Positions 1-8,425 of a stretch of DNA of 44,550 nucleotides are shown here, piece after piece. The position numbers were made by a program, and so were the translations under genes. Position 1 is the first letter of the stretch, and each line of letters opens with the position of its first letter. The notes under the pieces are model-generated. The model was not told the origin of the DNA. It did no database searches and saw only the letters and a list, made by a program, of their open reading frames with translations. The stretch covers positions 1 to 44,550 of the forward strand of contig JAUIAG010000008.1 in the NCBI GenBank assembly GCA_030425355.1, read 5' to 3'. This DNA is from Verrucomicrobiia bacterium (GTDB taxonomy: Bacteria; Verrucomicrobiota; Verrucomicrobiia; Limisphaerales; JAJOIW01).

Positions 1-305
1 CCGGTGTCCACAGGATCCATCAGATTGAAAAAATACGGTGTGATGGCCATGGCAAGCTTCCGTCCCGACAGCTGGACTCCCTGGAGTTCATCCGCGGTGA
101 GATTCGGCATCCACTCCTTCAGATCGCTCATTTGTGTGAGGCGATTTTTGAGCTGCCACGTCCAGTCATTCCATTGCGTGTCCGGAACGTCGGACCATGG
201 ACCCTTCCCGGCTGTGCGGAACTTCTTTAACTCCAGGAAGGACTCTTTTTCCCCGGAAAACGGACTTTCATGCCCGTTTTCAGCGTTTTTCGGAAGATCA
301 GCCAT
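1..305 (-). CDS. kamA: Lysine 2,3-aminomutase (KamA/AblA family), N-terminal part, cut by window edge
   Basis: Only the first 101 codons are present; the radical SAM core lies beyond the left edge. The visible part carries the family's N-terminal signature: WNDWTWQLKNRL at about residues 48-59, followed by a hydrophilic helix, then LAMAITPYFFNLMDP near residue 90. These match the start of clostridial KamA closely. The enzyme is a radical SAM, PLP-dependent protein that turns L-lysine into L-beta-lysine, the precursor of the osmolyte N-acetyl-beta-lysine or an intermediate of lysine fermentation. The shorter EF-P-modifying relative EpmB lacks this leader, which favours the free-lysine enzyme. 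ATG at 305 is chosen because homology begins about 45 residues in. No strong ribosome binding site is visible, and the cofactor-binding residues cannot be checked here. Confidence 0.85.
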   Translation of the reverse strand, partial: MADLPKNAENGHESPFSGEKESFLELKKFRTAGKGPWSDVPDTQWNDWTWQLKNRLTQMSDLKEWMPNLTADELQGVQLSGRKLAMAITPYFFNLMDPVDT

Positions 306-438
306 TGTTCGGTAACTATAGGCGGTCGATGCCTGCTGTCAATGTCCCCAGCCCGATCACTGTACGCGGGAGACGACGGGAAAACGGAACAGGCTTATCG
401 TTATAAATATGTTGATACCCGGCCGGGCAATCACTTAC

Positions 439-1506
439 TTACCGGGTGAGGTTGAACAACGCATGCCGCAAAGGTGGAATGCGGGGTATGTCCACAAACA
501 GCCGATCGCCGGCAACCGGGAGGAACATCAGTTGATGAAGGCGCGAAGCCCACGACAGTCGTCGGCGCAGTCCGCGGTTCATATCACCGCGATGCCGCAC
601 GAGCGCTTCCTCCCATGAAATTTCTCCCCGGCTGAATGAAGCGAGCACTGAAGCAGCCCCGGCTGCTGATTCAAAGGCAATGGACATCCCGTTACCTGTG
701 AAGGGCGGAATCATGCTGGCTGCGTCTCCGATGCGGAACTCGTCGTCCGGACCGGAATGAAGGGCCGGTTCGAGAGTGAAACCACTGACGGAACAGAAGG
801 TCGAGGGGTCAAGATCACCCGAATGGACCAGATGGTGAAGTGCGGAGCCGGACTCTCCACCAAGGAAAGTGGCGTGGAGATCTGCCGGCCGATTCCTGAC
901 CTGCGCCAGATTGAAAAGTCCGCAGACATTGAGGCCACCATTTTCTATCGGACTGACCCCAACATAGCCGTGACGGGTCCGATGCATCTGGAGGTGGTCG
1001 ATCCCTGGAGCACCGCGGAGGTGTGCCTTGAGCCCGATCCACTGTCGGGCTTCTGCGCCTTTCTGCAGCACCCGTCCGCTGGCACGGACTGTCCCGGGGG
1101 AATTCACAGGGCGGGTATATCGGGTGTCGGTCAGCAGTTCACCCCCGAGATCAGCCAATATCCCGGCGAGGACAGCATCGAGAGTGTAACGGGAGACACA
1201 GAATGCTTTTTTCGGTAGCCTCCACACGCCACTGCTTCGCGATCCTCTGAGGAATGCAGCGCTGGAGCACCACCTGGCTCCCATGTCCAGCAAACGGTTG
1301 ATGGCACCGGCCTCCCCGAGGACCCTGAGCCCCTCTCCGCAGATAAATTCACCGCATACCCGATGGCGGGGATAGGTCCCCGCCTCGAAAACGGCAACGG
1401 GAACACCCTGCTGCCGCAGCAGGATACCAAGACTCAATCCGGCCAGACCACCGCCGACGATCTGTATTTTCCCTGAGTCACCGGAAACCGACTGAGATGA
1501 GATCAT
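439..1506 (-). CDS. FAD-dependent oxidoreductase of the geranylgeranyl reductase/monooxygenase type (PKS cluster)
   Basis: A 355-residue flavoprotein. It has an N-terminal dinucleotide-binding loop (GGGLAGLSLGILLRQ, from residue 18) ending in an acidic residue of the second strand (VFEA). A CGE motif (RVCGEFICGEG) follows near residue 50, as in geranylgeranyl reductase-like proteins. The second FAD motif is IGDAASMIPPFTGNGMSIA near residue 268. Its ATG overlaps the stop of the upstream methyltransferase as ATGA, which suggests translational coupling. As the last gene of the polyketide synthase-methyltransferase-oxidoreductase trio it probably hydroxylates or oxidises the polyketide product. 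The actual reaction (hydroxylation versus double-bond reduction) cannot be told from sequence. The stop TAA is at 439-441. Confidence 0.85.
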   Translation of the reverse strand: MISSQSVSGDSGKIQIVGGGLAGLSLGILLRQQGVPVAVFEAGTYPRHRVCGEFICGEGLRVLGEAGAINRLLDMGARWCSSAAFLRGSRSSGVWRLPKKAFCVSRYTLDAVLAGILADLGGELLTDTRYTRPVNSPGTVRASGRVLQKGAEARQWIGLKAHLRGAPGIDHLQMHRTRHGYVGVSPIENGGLNVCGLFNLAQVRNRPADLHATFLGGESGSALHHLVHSGDLDPSTFCSVSGFTLEPALHSGPDDEFRIGDAASMIPPFTGNGMSIAFESAAGAASVLASFSRGEISWEEALVRHRGDMNRGLRRRLSWASRLHQLMFLPVAGDRLFVDIPRIPPLRHALFNLTR

Positions 1507-2222
1507 TGGTGCAGAGCTTTGAAGAAGTGGGTGAATGGACCGGCGGAGGATTCCTCAAGATGCCATGCACCCGGTTCAGGGCAGCTGAGGGACCAGAGAC
1601 TGGAGAGTTCATCGGCTGAGAAGCCGGCTCTGACACTGAGGAGTGCGTCGTGGCGGGTGACGGCGTTGCAGCCGATAATTCCGCAGCCGGCGGCACCGAG
1701 AAGACTGAATCGGCTGCGGCGCGGTTCACAGCAGAAAAAGGCACGTGTCATCCGCGACACAGCGGCTAAGGTTCTGCGAATCGGCGCTTCGTGGAAATGG
1801 TGCAGGAAGAGATTCATGTAGATGATGTCAAACTGCTGATCACCACTCTGAAGCCATTGGTGGAGATCCATTGTGATGATATCGACGTATTCAAACCGCT
1901 GCCTCAGCCGCTCGAGCCACCCGCCGGGGATGGATGGCCGGAGATCGAGGAGCTTCAAAGTGCTTCCGCGTGGCATTGTCAGCTCGGATTGCGTGAAAAT
2001 CCTGTTCGCCAGATAGCCATCGCCGCATCCCAGCTCACAAATGGAAAGGGGACGGGAACTCTGATAACGGAGCGCTGATATGGCACGGCGGATGGTCCCG
2101 ATGTTGCCCATGATATGATTGAGACGGGCAAGATCTTTCCTGGAACCGACCGCCATCGGGTCATCCGCAGGCAGATCATCGAGGAGTTCCCTCTGAAGAG
2201 TGCGATGATGAAGATCATTCAT
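1503..2222 (-). CDS. Class I SAM-dependent methyltransferase (PKS cluster)
   Basis: A 239-residue Rossmann-fold methyltransferase. Motif I is ICELGCGDGYL at residues 61-71; the acidic end of strand 2 is LLDLRP near 91; the motif IV region FDIIYMNLFLHHF is at about 121-133. The frame stays open upstream to 2387, but that extension would overlap the polyketide synthase gene by over 100 bp and is basic and low in homology. I therefore place the start at ATG 2222 (MNDLHHRTLQ), 59 bp after the synthase stop, although its ribosome binding site is weak. The gene sits between the type III PKS and the FAD oxidoreductase and overlaps the latter by 4 bp, so the likely role is O- or C-methylation of the polyketide. 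Substrate unknown. Confidence 0.85.
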   Translation of the reverse strand: MNDLHHRTLQRELLDDLPADDPMAVGSRKDLARLNHIMGNIGTIRRAISALRYQSSRPLSICELGCGDGYLANRIFTQSELTMPRGSTLKLLDLRPSIPGGWLERLRQRFEYVDIITMDLHQWLQSGDQQFDIIYMNLFLHHFHEAPIRRTLAAVSRMTRAFFCCEPRRSRFSLLGAAGCGIIGCNAVTRHDALLSVRAGFSADELSSLWSLSCPEPGAWHLEESSAGPFTHFFKALHQ

Positions 2223-2281
2223 AGTGGCAGTGGCAGGAACGGCATGTGCTGTTTGCTCAAGTCCCGACCGGGAGCTGGAAA

Positions 2282-3385
2282 TCAGACGGCTCCGGCAATC
2301 GTGCCGCCATCCTCCGCGCCTGGAAAGCCGACTTTGACGGTGGCCCCAAAGCAGGAAAGCCCGGCGCCGAAAGAGGAGAGAAACCATCGCCCGGGATGAG
2401 AGCGGCCGGTCCTGAGGGCATGTTCGAGCGCAAACATGACCGAAGGACTGCTCATGTTTCCGTTCTCCCTGAGAACCTGATAACTGTGATCAATCTCGCG
2501 CGAGTCTATTCCGAGACGCTGTTCCAGCGCTTCGAGGACCTTTTTACCTCCCGCGTGGAAGACCCACCTGTCCACAGTCGAAGGGTCGGTGTGGTGAAGT
2601 GATTCCATCTGCTGCAGGAGAATTTCACAGCCGGCGGAGGCCAGCTCGGGGACAGTCGGAGAGAGGATATTCTTGAGCAGCCCGCGGGAGGTCTGAAAAC
2701 GGAGGGCATCGCGTTTGGATGGATCGAGATGCGTGACATAGGATTCCCATTCCACCGAAAAGTCATCCGATTCCTGTTCAGCCGTGAGGATGGCGGCGGA
2801 TGCGCCGTCCCCGAAAAGGCAGGCGCTGATGAGCACGCCCGGATCATCGTCGAGATAAAACGCGGCTGAACAGATTTCGACACAGCAGCTGAGAACACGC
2901 CGGCATAAACCACTGCGAATCAGGCTTTCACCCAGGGCCAGATTGGGAAGTGCCGCCCCGCACCCATGCCCCACCAGATCGAAAAACCGAACCTGCGGAG
3001 AGAGTCCCAGCCGTTCGCTCAGATAACTGGACAGCCCTGGACACAGGTATCCTGTGCAGGTGCTGATTATCACACCGTCGATGTCCGCCGGATCAAGTCC
3101 CAGTTGATTGAGGCTGTCGCGGCAGGCTTTCTCGAGAAGCTCCGGTGCCCAGCGCGTATATCGGTCCATCAGGGAATCGGGGTCGTCTTCGAAGACCTCC
3201 ATCAGGTTTTCGAGAGAAAAGTGGCGTCTGTCGATGCCACTGGATCCAAGCAGGACTTTCTGCAGGATAGCAAGCGACCCGGGACGCAGAGCCCGGACAT
3301 AACGACTGGCACGGATGGCTTCCCAGCATTCCGTCTGTGTCCACGATCGTGGCGGAGTCGCAGTCCCGATCGAACTGATAAACAT
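2282..3385 (-). CDS. Type III polyketide synthase (chalcone/stilbene synthase family)
   Basis: A 367-residue homodimeric-type ketosynthase of usual family length. The catalytic triad is complete: nucleophile Cys142 in DLVGHGCGAALPNL, His277 in WVFHAGGKK, and Asn310 in NGNMSSPSV. FGDGASAAIL at 191-200 is the family's dimer/active-site segment. Such enzymes extend an acyl-CoA starter with malonyl-CoA and cyclise it to resorcinols, pyrones or naphthols. This is the first gene of a three-gene minus-strand unit with a methyltransferase and a flavoprotein, a set known from bacterial phenolic-lipid clusters (for example srsABC of Streptomyces griseus, a functional analogy only). The starter unit cannot be read from the sequence. 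It starts at ATG 3385, divergent from the cytochrome/WD40 gene with about 60 bp between them. Confidence 0.93.
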   Translation of the reverse strand: MFISSIGTATPPRSWTQTECWEAIRASRYVRALRPGSLAILQKVLLGSSGIDRRHFSLENLMEVFEDDPDSLMDRYTRWAPELLEKACRDSLNQLGLDPADIDGVIISTCTGYLCPGLSSYLSERLGLSPQVRFFDLVGHGCGAALPNLALGESLIRSGLCRRVLSCCVEICSAAFYLDDDPGVLISACLFGDGASAAILTAEQESDDFSVEWESYVTHLDPSKRDALRFQTSRGLLKNILSPTVPELASAGCEILLQQMESLHHTDPSTVDRWVFHAGGKKVLEALEQRLGIDSREIDHSYQVLRENGNMSSPSVMFALEHALRTGRSHPGRWFLSSFGAGLSCFGATVKVGFPGAEDGGTIAGAV

Positions 3386-3445
3386 GGCGCAAATGTCTTT
3401 TGTCCTGACGGGAAGTCAAAAATTTGCCAGATTTTGTCCAAAGCG

Positions 3446-4834
3446 ATGATGGTGATCCGATGGAGGCAGAGCGTTCTGGTGATCCGGGTGGTGGCCCTGC
3501 TCGGGACATGGAGCGCTGCGGCGGTTGATTTTGCCGTGGATGTCGCTCCGCTGCTGCACCGGCATTGCCTGACCTGCCACGATGACCGCCGCCAGAAGGG
3601 CAATTACCGAATGGATGTCATCGGGCTGCTCTTCGAGCCCGGTGATTCCAACACCTGGCCCATCGTGGCCGGCGACCCCGCCGGAAGTTACCTGTGGAGG
3701 CTCCTTGTTACATCCGATCCGGATGACCGAATGCCACAGAACGCCGACCCGCTGCCACCGGAAAGTCTGAAAATTATCCGTCAATGGATCGAAGAGGGTG
3801 CGTCTCTGGGCGGTGTCCGGCGGGATGCGTCACTGACATCCATCCTGCCGAGGCCGGAATATCCATCCCCTCCTGAAGTCTATCCTCAACCGTATCCGGC
3901 TCAGGCCATCCAGTTCAGTCCGGACGGCCGTTTCCTCCTCGCCGGAGGCGTCCACGAACTGCTGGTTTATTCCGCCGCGACGGGGGAGATACTCCATCGC
4001 GTGGATGGTATCGCGGAAAGAACCACACGGATCCTCGCCACTCCCGATGACAGAGGCTATATCCTCTGCACCGGATCCCCTGGACGAACAGGTGAACTCA
4101 TCCGCATCCCGCCGGATTTCAGCACGATTATCCCACTGGCCCTTACATCCGACAGTTTTTTCGGCGGATGTTTCCCGGCGGATGGGAGGCATTTTGCCTG
4201 TGTTGAAGCGTCGGGCAGGATCCGCCTTTTCAAATACCCGGGTTTTGTCGACGAACGGTCAATCAATGCGCATGCGGACTGGGGGATGGTGCTGGTGCCC
4301 GCATGGGATACGGACCGGGAACGGCAGGTGCTCTTTTCGGGCGGACGCGACAGATCGATAAAGGCTTTTGACTGGGAGGACGGGAGTCTGGTGATGAATA
4401 TGGTGGGTCTTCCCGCTGCGGTTACCGGACTGGCCGTGCGGCCCGATGGAAAAACCGGCAGTGCCCTTCTAGAGGGCGAATCCCGGCTTTCGGAGTGGGA
4501 CATCGACAAGGACAGAGCTGGCAGGGGTTTTGATCCGCAACAGGCTTCCGTGCAAGGCAGACCGGCGGTGCTTGAATCCTATGGAAAGCTGGCCCTGTGC
4601 GGCACAACTGAAGGCAGTGTTCTGATGCTTTCCGCAGACCATTCCAGAGTTGAGAAGGCCCTGAAAAGTGCTGACTCGCCGGTGGTGGCCATCGCGGCGC
4701 ACCCCGATGGCTCCATGCTCGCCGTCTGTCACTCCGACGGCGTCATCCGTATCATCAGCATGGATTCAGGGATGGTGATCAGAAATGTCCCGAACCTTCC
4801 GGTGGCGCCGCCGGACGGGGACAGGAGCAGGTGA
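3446..4834 (+). CDS. Secreted planctomycete-type cytochrome c domain fused to WD40 beta-propeller
   Basis: A 462-residue protein. Residues 1-26 are a signal peptide (MMVIRWRQSVLVIRVVALLG then AAA). The haem site CLTCH is at 41-45 in the context APLLHRHCLTCHDDRRQKG, and a likely axial Met is at 96 (DRMPQ), which matches the planctomycete cytochrome C domain. From about residue 145 on there are WD40-like blades (for example QAIQFSPDGRFLLAGG and VVAIAAHPDGSMLAVCHSDG). The same frame is open back to 2966, but that stretch is antisense to the PKS gene and has no homology, so ATG 3446 (or 3449) with its signal peptide is taken. The role is periplasmic, probably electron transfer or a binding scaffold; the partner is unknown. 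It converges with the next small gene, 19 bp away. Confidence 0.82.
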   Translation: MMVIRWRQSVLVIRVVALLGTWSAAAVDFAVDVAPLLHRHCLTCHDDRRQKGNYRMDVIGLLFEPGDSNTWPIVAGDPAGSYLWRLLVTSDPDDRMPQNADPLPPESLKIIRQWIEEGASLGGVRRDASLTSILPRPEYPSPPEVYPQPYPAQAIQFSPDGRFLLAGGVHELLVYSAATGEILHRVDGIAERTTRILATPDDRGYILCTGSPGRTGELIRIPPDFSTIIPLALTSDSFFGGCFPADGRHFACVEASGRIRLFKYPGFVDERSINAHADWGMVLVPAWDTDRERQVLFSGGRDRSIKAFDWEDGSLVMNMVGLPAAVTGLAVRPDGKTGSALLEGESRLSEWDIDKDRAGRGFDPQQASVQGRPAVLESYGKLALCGTTEGSVLMLSADHSRVEKALKSADSPVVAIAAHPDGSMLAVCHSDGVIRIISMDSGMVIRNVPNLPVAPPDGDRSR

Positions 4835-4853
4835 CAAAGCGAATTCCCGGGGA

Positions 4854-5150
4854 TTATCGATTGGCCTCATCGCCATGATATTCCGGTTCCTGGTAATCGG
4901 GATCGGTTTTGGAGAGCGGCGTTCGGAGCGACGGAGGCATTTTGACGATGATGTGCGAGACAAAGTGATTGAACCGCGGGAACTTACGCCTGATGCCTCG
5001 CAGGAAGCCAGCAAAGTGGGTGGAGTTCCCCATGAGTATCACCGACCCGATGGCGAGGAAGAGTGCCCCCAACGGAATAGGCAACGGGAACAGGATGGCT
5101 CCGCTGACCAGGAACATCCACCCTATTATCTGATAAAACAATCTAAGCAT
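4854..5150 (-). CDS. Small integral membrane protein
   Basis: A 98-residue protein with a hydrophobic N-terminal half (MLRLFYQIIGWMFLVSGAIL, then PLPIPLGALFLAIGSVILMG) giving two membrane segments, followed by a basic cytoplasmic-type tail (RGIRRKFPRFNHFVSHIIVK). The GW...LPxP...GxxLL pattern resembles small membrane proteins such as the PGPGW or DUF454 groups, but I cannot assign it firmly. The frame is also open with an ATG at 5210, which would add 20 polar residues; ATG 5150 puts the first membrane segment near the N-terminus. Neither start has a good ribosome binding site. The gene converges with the cytochrome/WD40 gene. No function proposed. Confidence 0.6.
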   Translation of the reverse strand: MLRLFYQIIGWMFLVSGAILFPLPIPLGALFLAIGSVILMGNSTHFAGFLRGIRRKFPRFNHFVSHIIVKMPPSLRTPLSKTDPDYQEPEYHGDEANR

Positions 5151-5415
5151 TCTAGTGCGAACAACCCCGAACCGCTCAACCTGACCGGTAGCTGCCAATC
5201 CAGAATCCATGGAAAAAGGCGGCCGTCACAGTACCGGATTTTCACTATGCCTTGAATTCGACACTCTGCCAACCGGAGTTGAGCAGGTCATTTCGCGTGC
5301 CCGGGCGATCTTCCTATCCTGACAATACCATCGCGTCGAGCTATTTGTTTCAAATTTGTGACGACAGAGTGATGGACGACTGGCATCGCATGGCGGAAAG
5401 CAGTAGTCTGCCACC

Positions 5416-5844
5416 ATGAGCAGGCAATACTGGCTGGTTAAACAGGAACCATCAACCTACCCCTGGGAGCAGTTCGTCAAAGACGGTTCAACCCAGTGGG
5501 ATGGCGTTCGGAATTACCAGGCCCGAAACAATCTGAGACTCATGAAGAAAGGGGACAGGGTCCTCTATTATCACAGCGTTTCCGGCAAGGAAATCGTCGG
5601 CATTGCTGAAGTTTCTCGGGAGTATTTTCCGGATCCGACGGCCGGAAGCGGTGACTGGTCGGCAGTGGAACTGAAGCCCGTGAAGGCCTTGGGGAGCCCA
5701 TTGTCGCTGGATGCAATAAAGGAGGATGAAGTGCTGAGCGGAATGGCACTGGTCAGGCAGAGCCGACTGTCGGTGATGCCGGTCACAGACGAACAATTCA
5801 GGAGGGTCTGCGAACTCACGGGGACCCGATCCGCAAAGGTATGA
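5416..5844 (+). CDS. EVE domain-containing protein
   Basis: A 142-residue protein that is a complete single EVE domain (PUA/YTH-like fold). Typical features are the start YWLVKQEPSTYPWEQF at residues 5-20, WDGVRNYQARNNLRLMKKGD at 29-48, VLYYHSV near 50, and the GIAEVSREYFPDP strand. It has the length and sequence of the bacterial homologues of eukaryotic thymocyte nuclear protein 1, whose members bind modified bases in DNA or RNA. No restriction or modification gene is next to it, so its ligand and role here are open. It is monocistronic: 5211-5415 upstream holds no gene I can support, and the lipoprotein gene follows after 63 bp on the same strand. Confidence 0.9.
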   Translation: MSRQYWLVKQEPSTYPWEQFVKDGSTQWDGVRNYQARNNLRLMKKGDRVLYYHSVSGKEIVGIAEVSREYFPDPTAGSGDWSAVELKPVKALGSPLSLDAIKEDEVLSGMALVRQSRLSVMPVTDEQFRRVCELTGTRSAKV

Positions 5845-5907
5845 CAGGTCAAAGCAGGCGTAGATAATTTTGGACAAAAACCGAAAAAACCGGACTATGA
5901 GGGGAAA

Positions 5908-6999
5908 ATGAGAATATTTTCTGGAAGCGATGGGCATGATAATCCGCGCCCGGGGCGGCAGGTTTTTTACAGCGTGGGATTTGCACTGATTCTTGCGGCG
6001 GCCGGCTGCTCTGAGAAACAGGTGCGCGTTTATGAGGCCCCTGTGGAAGAACAACCAAAGGCGGATGATGTCCTCTCCTACACGGTTCCGGAGGGATGGC
6101 GGGAAATGCCCGGCAGTGGTCCCACCAGCGCCGCATTTGCCCTTCCCACCGAATCCGGCACCCGGCTCGAAGCCTCCTTCCGGAAGTTCAACGACATGAG
6201 TGGCAGCGAGGGATTCGTCCTCAACATGATCCGGGGGGAAGCGCAGCTCAGTGAGATAACCGACGAGAATGATGTCCGCGAGCAGATGGAAACCATAAGG
6301 ATTGCCGACAGCTACGGCCTCGCCTTTGATGTGGTGAGTCGGGAACCGGTGGCCATGTTCCAGGGAAAGATGCGCTCCATGGTGGCCATGCTGCACAGGG
6401 GCGGCGTGACCTGGTTTTTCAAATACACCGGCAGTGAGCCGGAGTCCCGCAGCAGCGAGAAGGCATTCCGCGACTGGCTGGCGGCCCTTGAATTTGATTC
6501 CACACCGCAGTCACGGGCGCCGTTCATGACTTCGGGCGGGAACAGCGTCGACAACGCGCCTCCCGCACAGGGTCTTCCCGAATGGACAGTTCCCGAATCG
6601 TGGACACCGGCTCAGAGCGGGTCCATGGTTCTGGCCCGCTTTGATCTGGAAGCAGCCGGCGGCACCGCGTCCCTGACGGTAACCCGGTTTCCGGGGGATG
6701 TCGGCGGACTGGTCCCCAACGTGAACCGCTGGCGGGGTCAGGTCGGCCTGCCGCCAGTCACAGAGGCCGAAATTGATTCCACCATGGACACCGTGGAAGT
6801 CGATGGCAACGAAGCCCGCCTTATCGATCTCTCCTCGGCCGCTGAAGGACAGAAGGCCGGACTTATCGCGGTATGGGATTATCGACAGGATGGTGACAGG
6901 GCAATGAGCTGGTTCTACAAGCTCCAGGGTGATTTTGCGGCCGTCACTGAATCCCGGGAAGCTTTCATGGAGTTTGTCGCCTCAATCCGCTATCAGTGA
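5908..6999 (+). CDS. Putative lipoprotein with two related domains, upstream of resB
   Basis: A 363-residue protein. An AGGGG ribosome binding site lies 3-4 bases before ATG 5908. The N-terminus is long and polar, then hydrophobic (FYSVGFALILAAAGC), giving a lipobox with Cys34; it should be anchored in the envelope. The mature part appears to hold two versions of one domain. The first starts YTVPEGWREMPG near residue 52, the second WTVPESWTPAQSG near 224; each ends in an aromatic segment (VTWFFKYTGS, AMSWFYKLQG) followed by a helix (SSEKAFRDWLAALEF, ESREAFMEFVASI). I recognise no enzyme motif. It stands just ahead of resB and ccsA on the same strand (126 bp gap), so an accessory role in cytochrome maturation or envelope redox is possible but unproven. 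Confidence 0.75.
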   Translation: MRIFSGSDGHDNPRPGRQVFYSVGFALILAAAGCSEKQVRVYEAPVEEQPKADDVLSYTVPEGWREMPGSGPTSAAFALPTESGTRLEASFRKFNDMSGSEGFVLNMIRGEAQLSEITDENDVREQMETIRIADSYGLAFDVVSREPVAMFQGKMRSMVAMLHRGGVTWFFKYTGSEPESRSSEKAFRDWLAALEFDSTPQSRAPFMTSGGNSVDNAPPAQGLPEWTVPESWTPAQSGSMVLARFDLEAAGGTASLTVTRFPGDVGGLVPNVNRWRGQVGLPPVTEAEIDSTMDTVEVDGNEARLIDLSSAAEGQKAGLIAVWDYRQDGDRAMSWFYKLQGDFAAVTESREAFMEFVASIRYQ

Positions 7000-7125
7000 T
7001 CTTCAGAAGCCGATGAGCATCCACCAGCCCCTGTGACATCCGGGCCGCCCTGTTGCTGAAATCCATCCAATGGATGAATGCACCGGACACGGCGGGAAAA
7101 AATTGTCACATGACAGGGAAAGTGG

Positions 7126-8406
7126 ATGAAAGGAAGTCATAGTAATGTTAAGAATGTGGTTATAATGCGCAAGATCCCCAAGCCCCTAGGGCAGGTATTC
7201 AAGTTTTTTTCGAGTTTGAAGCTGACGGTGGTGCTGCTGTCTCTGGCACTGGCACTGACATTCTTCGGCACACTCGCCCAGGTGGAAATCGGTCTTTTCG
7301 AGGTGCAGCAGAAATACTTTCAATCCATGGGGATTATCCTGCACAAACAGCCTATTCCCAAGCCGGAGGGGGGCACCTGGTTCACGCTGGTCATCCCACT
7401 CGCAGGCGGATACCTCCTCGGAAAGCTGCTCCTCCTCAACCTCGTCGCAGGATTCGTCTCGCGGTTCAAGTGGACCCCAAACAAGGTCGGTATCTACATC
7501 TCTCACCTTGGCCTCATCCTGCTGCTGCTGGGACAGTGGTTCACCGAAATGCTCCAGGTCGAGAGCAACATCCGTTTCGAAGAGGGCCAGAGCCGGAACT
7601 ACTCGGAAAGTTTCCGGGATTTTGAGCTGGCGTTCATACGCCCCGCGGCGGATGGAGAAGAGGAACAGCATGTCGCCATATCGGAGAAAGCCCTGCGCCG
7701 CACCGGAGAGGGAAAGGTCTATTCCCAGGAGTCCCTGCCCTACGACATCAAGGTTCTCAGACACTTCTCAAACGCGACCCTCACCAACGCCGTCCCGGCG
7801 GAACGCGAGGGCTTCGTCAGCGCCGGAAAGAATTTCGCCCCGCAGGGAAAACCCGAGGTTTTCAGCATGGACGAGATCAATGTCCCGGCCTATGAACTGG
7901 AGCTGCTGGACAAGTCCACCGGCCAGCCTCAGGGCAAATATGTGGTCAGCGCCGAACTCCTGCGGCAGCCGGTGGTCACTTCCGACACGCCGATGCAGAT
8001 CCACATGCGTTTCACGCGCTACTACAAACCCTTCACTCTCCACCTCGTCGATTTCCGTCACGACAAATTCGTCGGCACCGAAACGCCCAGAAACTTTTCA
8101 AGCCTCGTCCAGCTGGTGAATCACGAAACCGGGGAAAACCGCGCCGTGAACATCCGGATGAATTCCCCTCTCCGTTACAACGGCGAAGCCTACTTCCAGG
8201 CAAGTTTTGAGCGCGGAAACCCCCGCGTCACCGTCCTGCAGGTCGTCAGAAATCCCAGCTGGCTGGTGCCGTATATCTCCTGCACCATGATGACAACCGG
8301 ACTGCTCATCCAGTTTCTCATCCACCTGAGCAAATTCGTCAGCAAACAAATGGCCCGGCACTCGAATGCACGGCCCGAGACTTCAACCGCAACCGCCAGG
8401 GCCTGA
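7126..8406 (+). CDS. resB: ResB-like System II cytochrome c biogenesis protein
   Basis: A 426-residue membrane protein. Three N-terminal membrane segments are visible (LTVVLLSLALALTFFGTLAQ; LVIPLAGGYLLGKLLLLNLV; YISHLGLILLLLGQWF), then a periplasmic domain of about 230 residues, then a final segment (PYISCTMMTTGLLIQFLIHL). This is the ResB topology. His in ISHLGL is a candidate haem ligand. With CcsA it exports and holds haem for covalent attachment to apocytochromes outside the membrane. The start is ATG 7126, preceded by AGGGAAAG; ATG 7165 (MRKIPKPLG) is an alternative. The ccsA ATG follows 20 bp after its stop, so the two form an operon. Confidence 0.88.
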   Translation: MKGSHSNVKNVVIMRKIPKPLGQVFKFFSSLKLTVVLLSLALALTFFGTLAQVEIGLFEVQQKYFQSMGIILHKQPIPKPEGGTWFTLVIPLAGGYLLGKLLLLNLVAGFVSRFKWTPNKVGIYISHLGLILLLLGQWFTEMLQVESNIRFEEGQSRNYSESFRDFELAFIRPAADGEEEQHVAISEKALRRTGEGKVYSQESLPYDIKVLRHFSNATLTNAVPAEREGFVSAGKNFAPQGKPEVFSMDEINVPAYELELLDKSTGQPQGKYVVSAELLRQPVVTSDTPMQIHMRFTRYYKPFTLHLVDFRHDKFVGTETPRNFSSLVQLVNHETGENRAVNIRMNSPLRYNGEAYFQASFERGNPRVTVLQVVRNPSWLVPYISCTMMTTGLLIQFLIHLSKFVSKQMARHSNARPETSTATARA

Positions 8407-8425
8407 AAGGCCCCAGAAAGCTCCT

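Noticed and set aside
2966..3445. 160-residue N-terminal extension of the cytochrome/WD40 frame
   Set aside because: It is antisense to the conserved start of the polyketide synthase, has no homology, and places the signal peptide in the middle of the protein.
5416..5844. EVE protein as part of a modification-dependent restriction system
   Set aside because: No endonuclease or methyltransferase neighbour is present; it is a stand-alone single-domain protein.
5488..6396. Minus-strand open frame of 302 codons
   Set aside because: It is antisense to the EVE protein and the lipoprotein, both supported by motifs or signal peptide.
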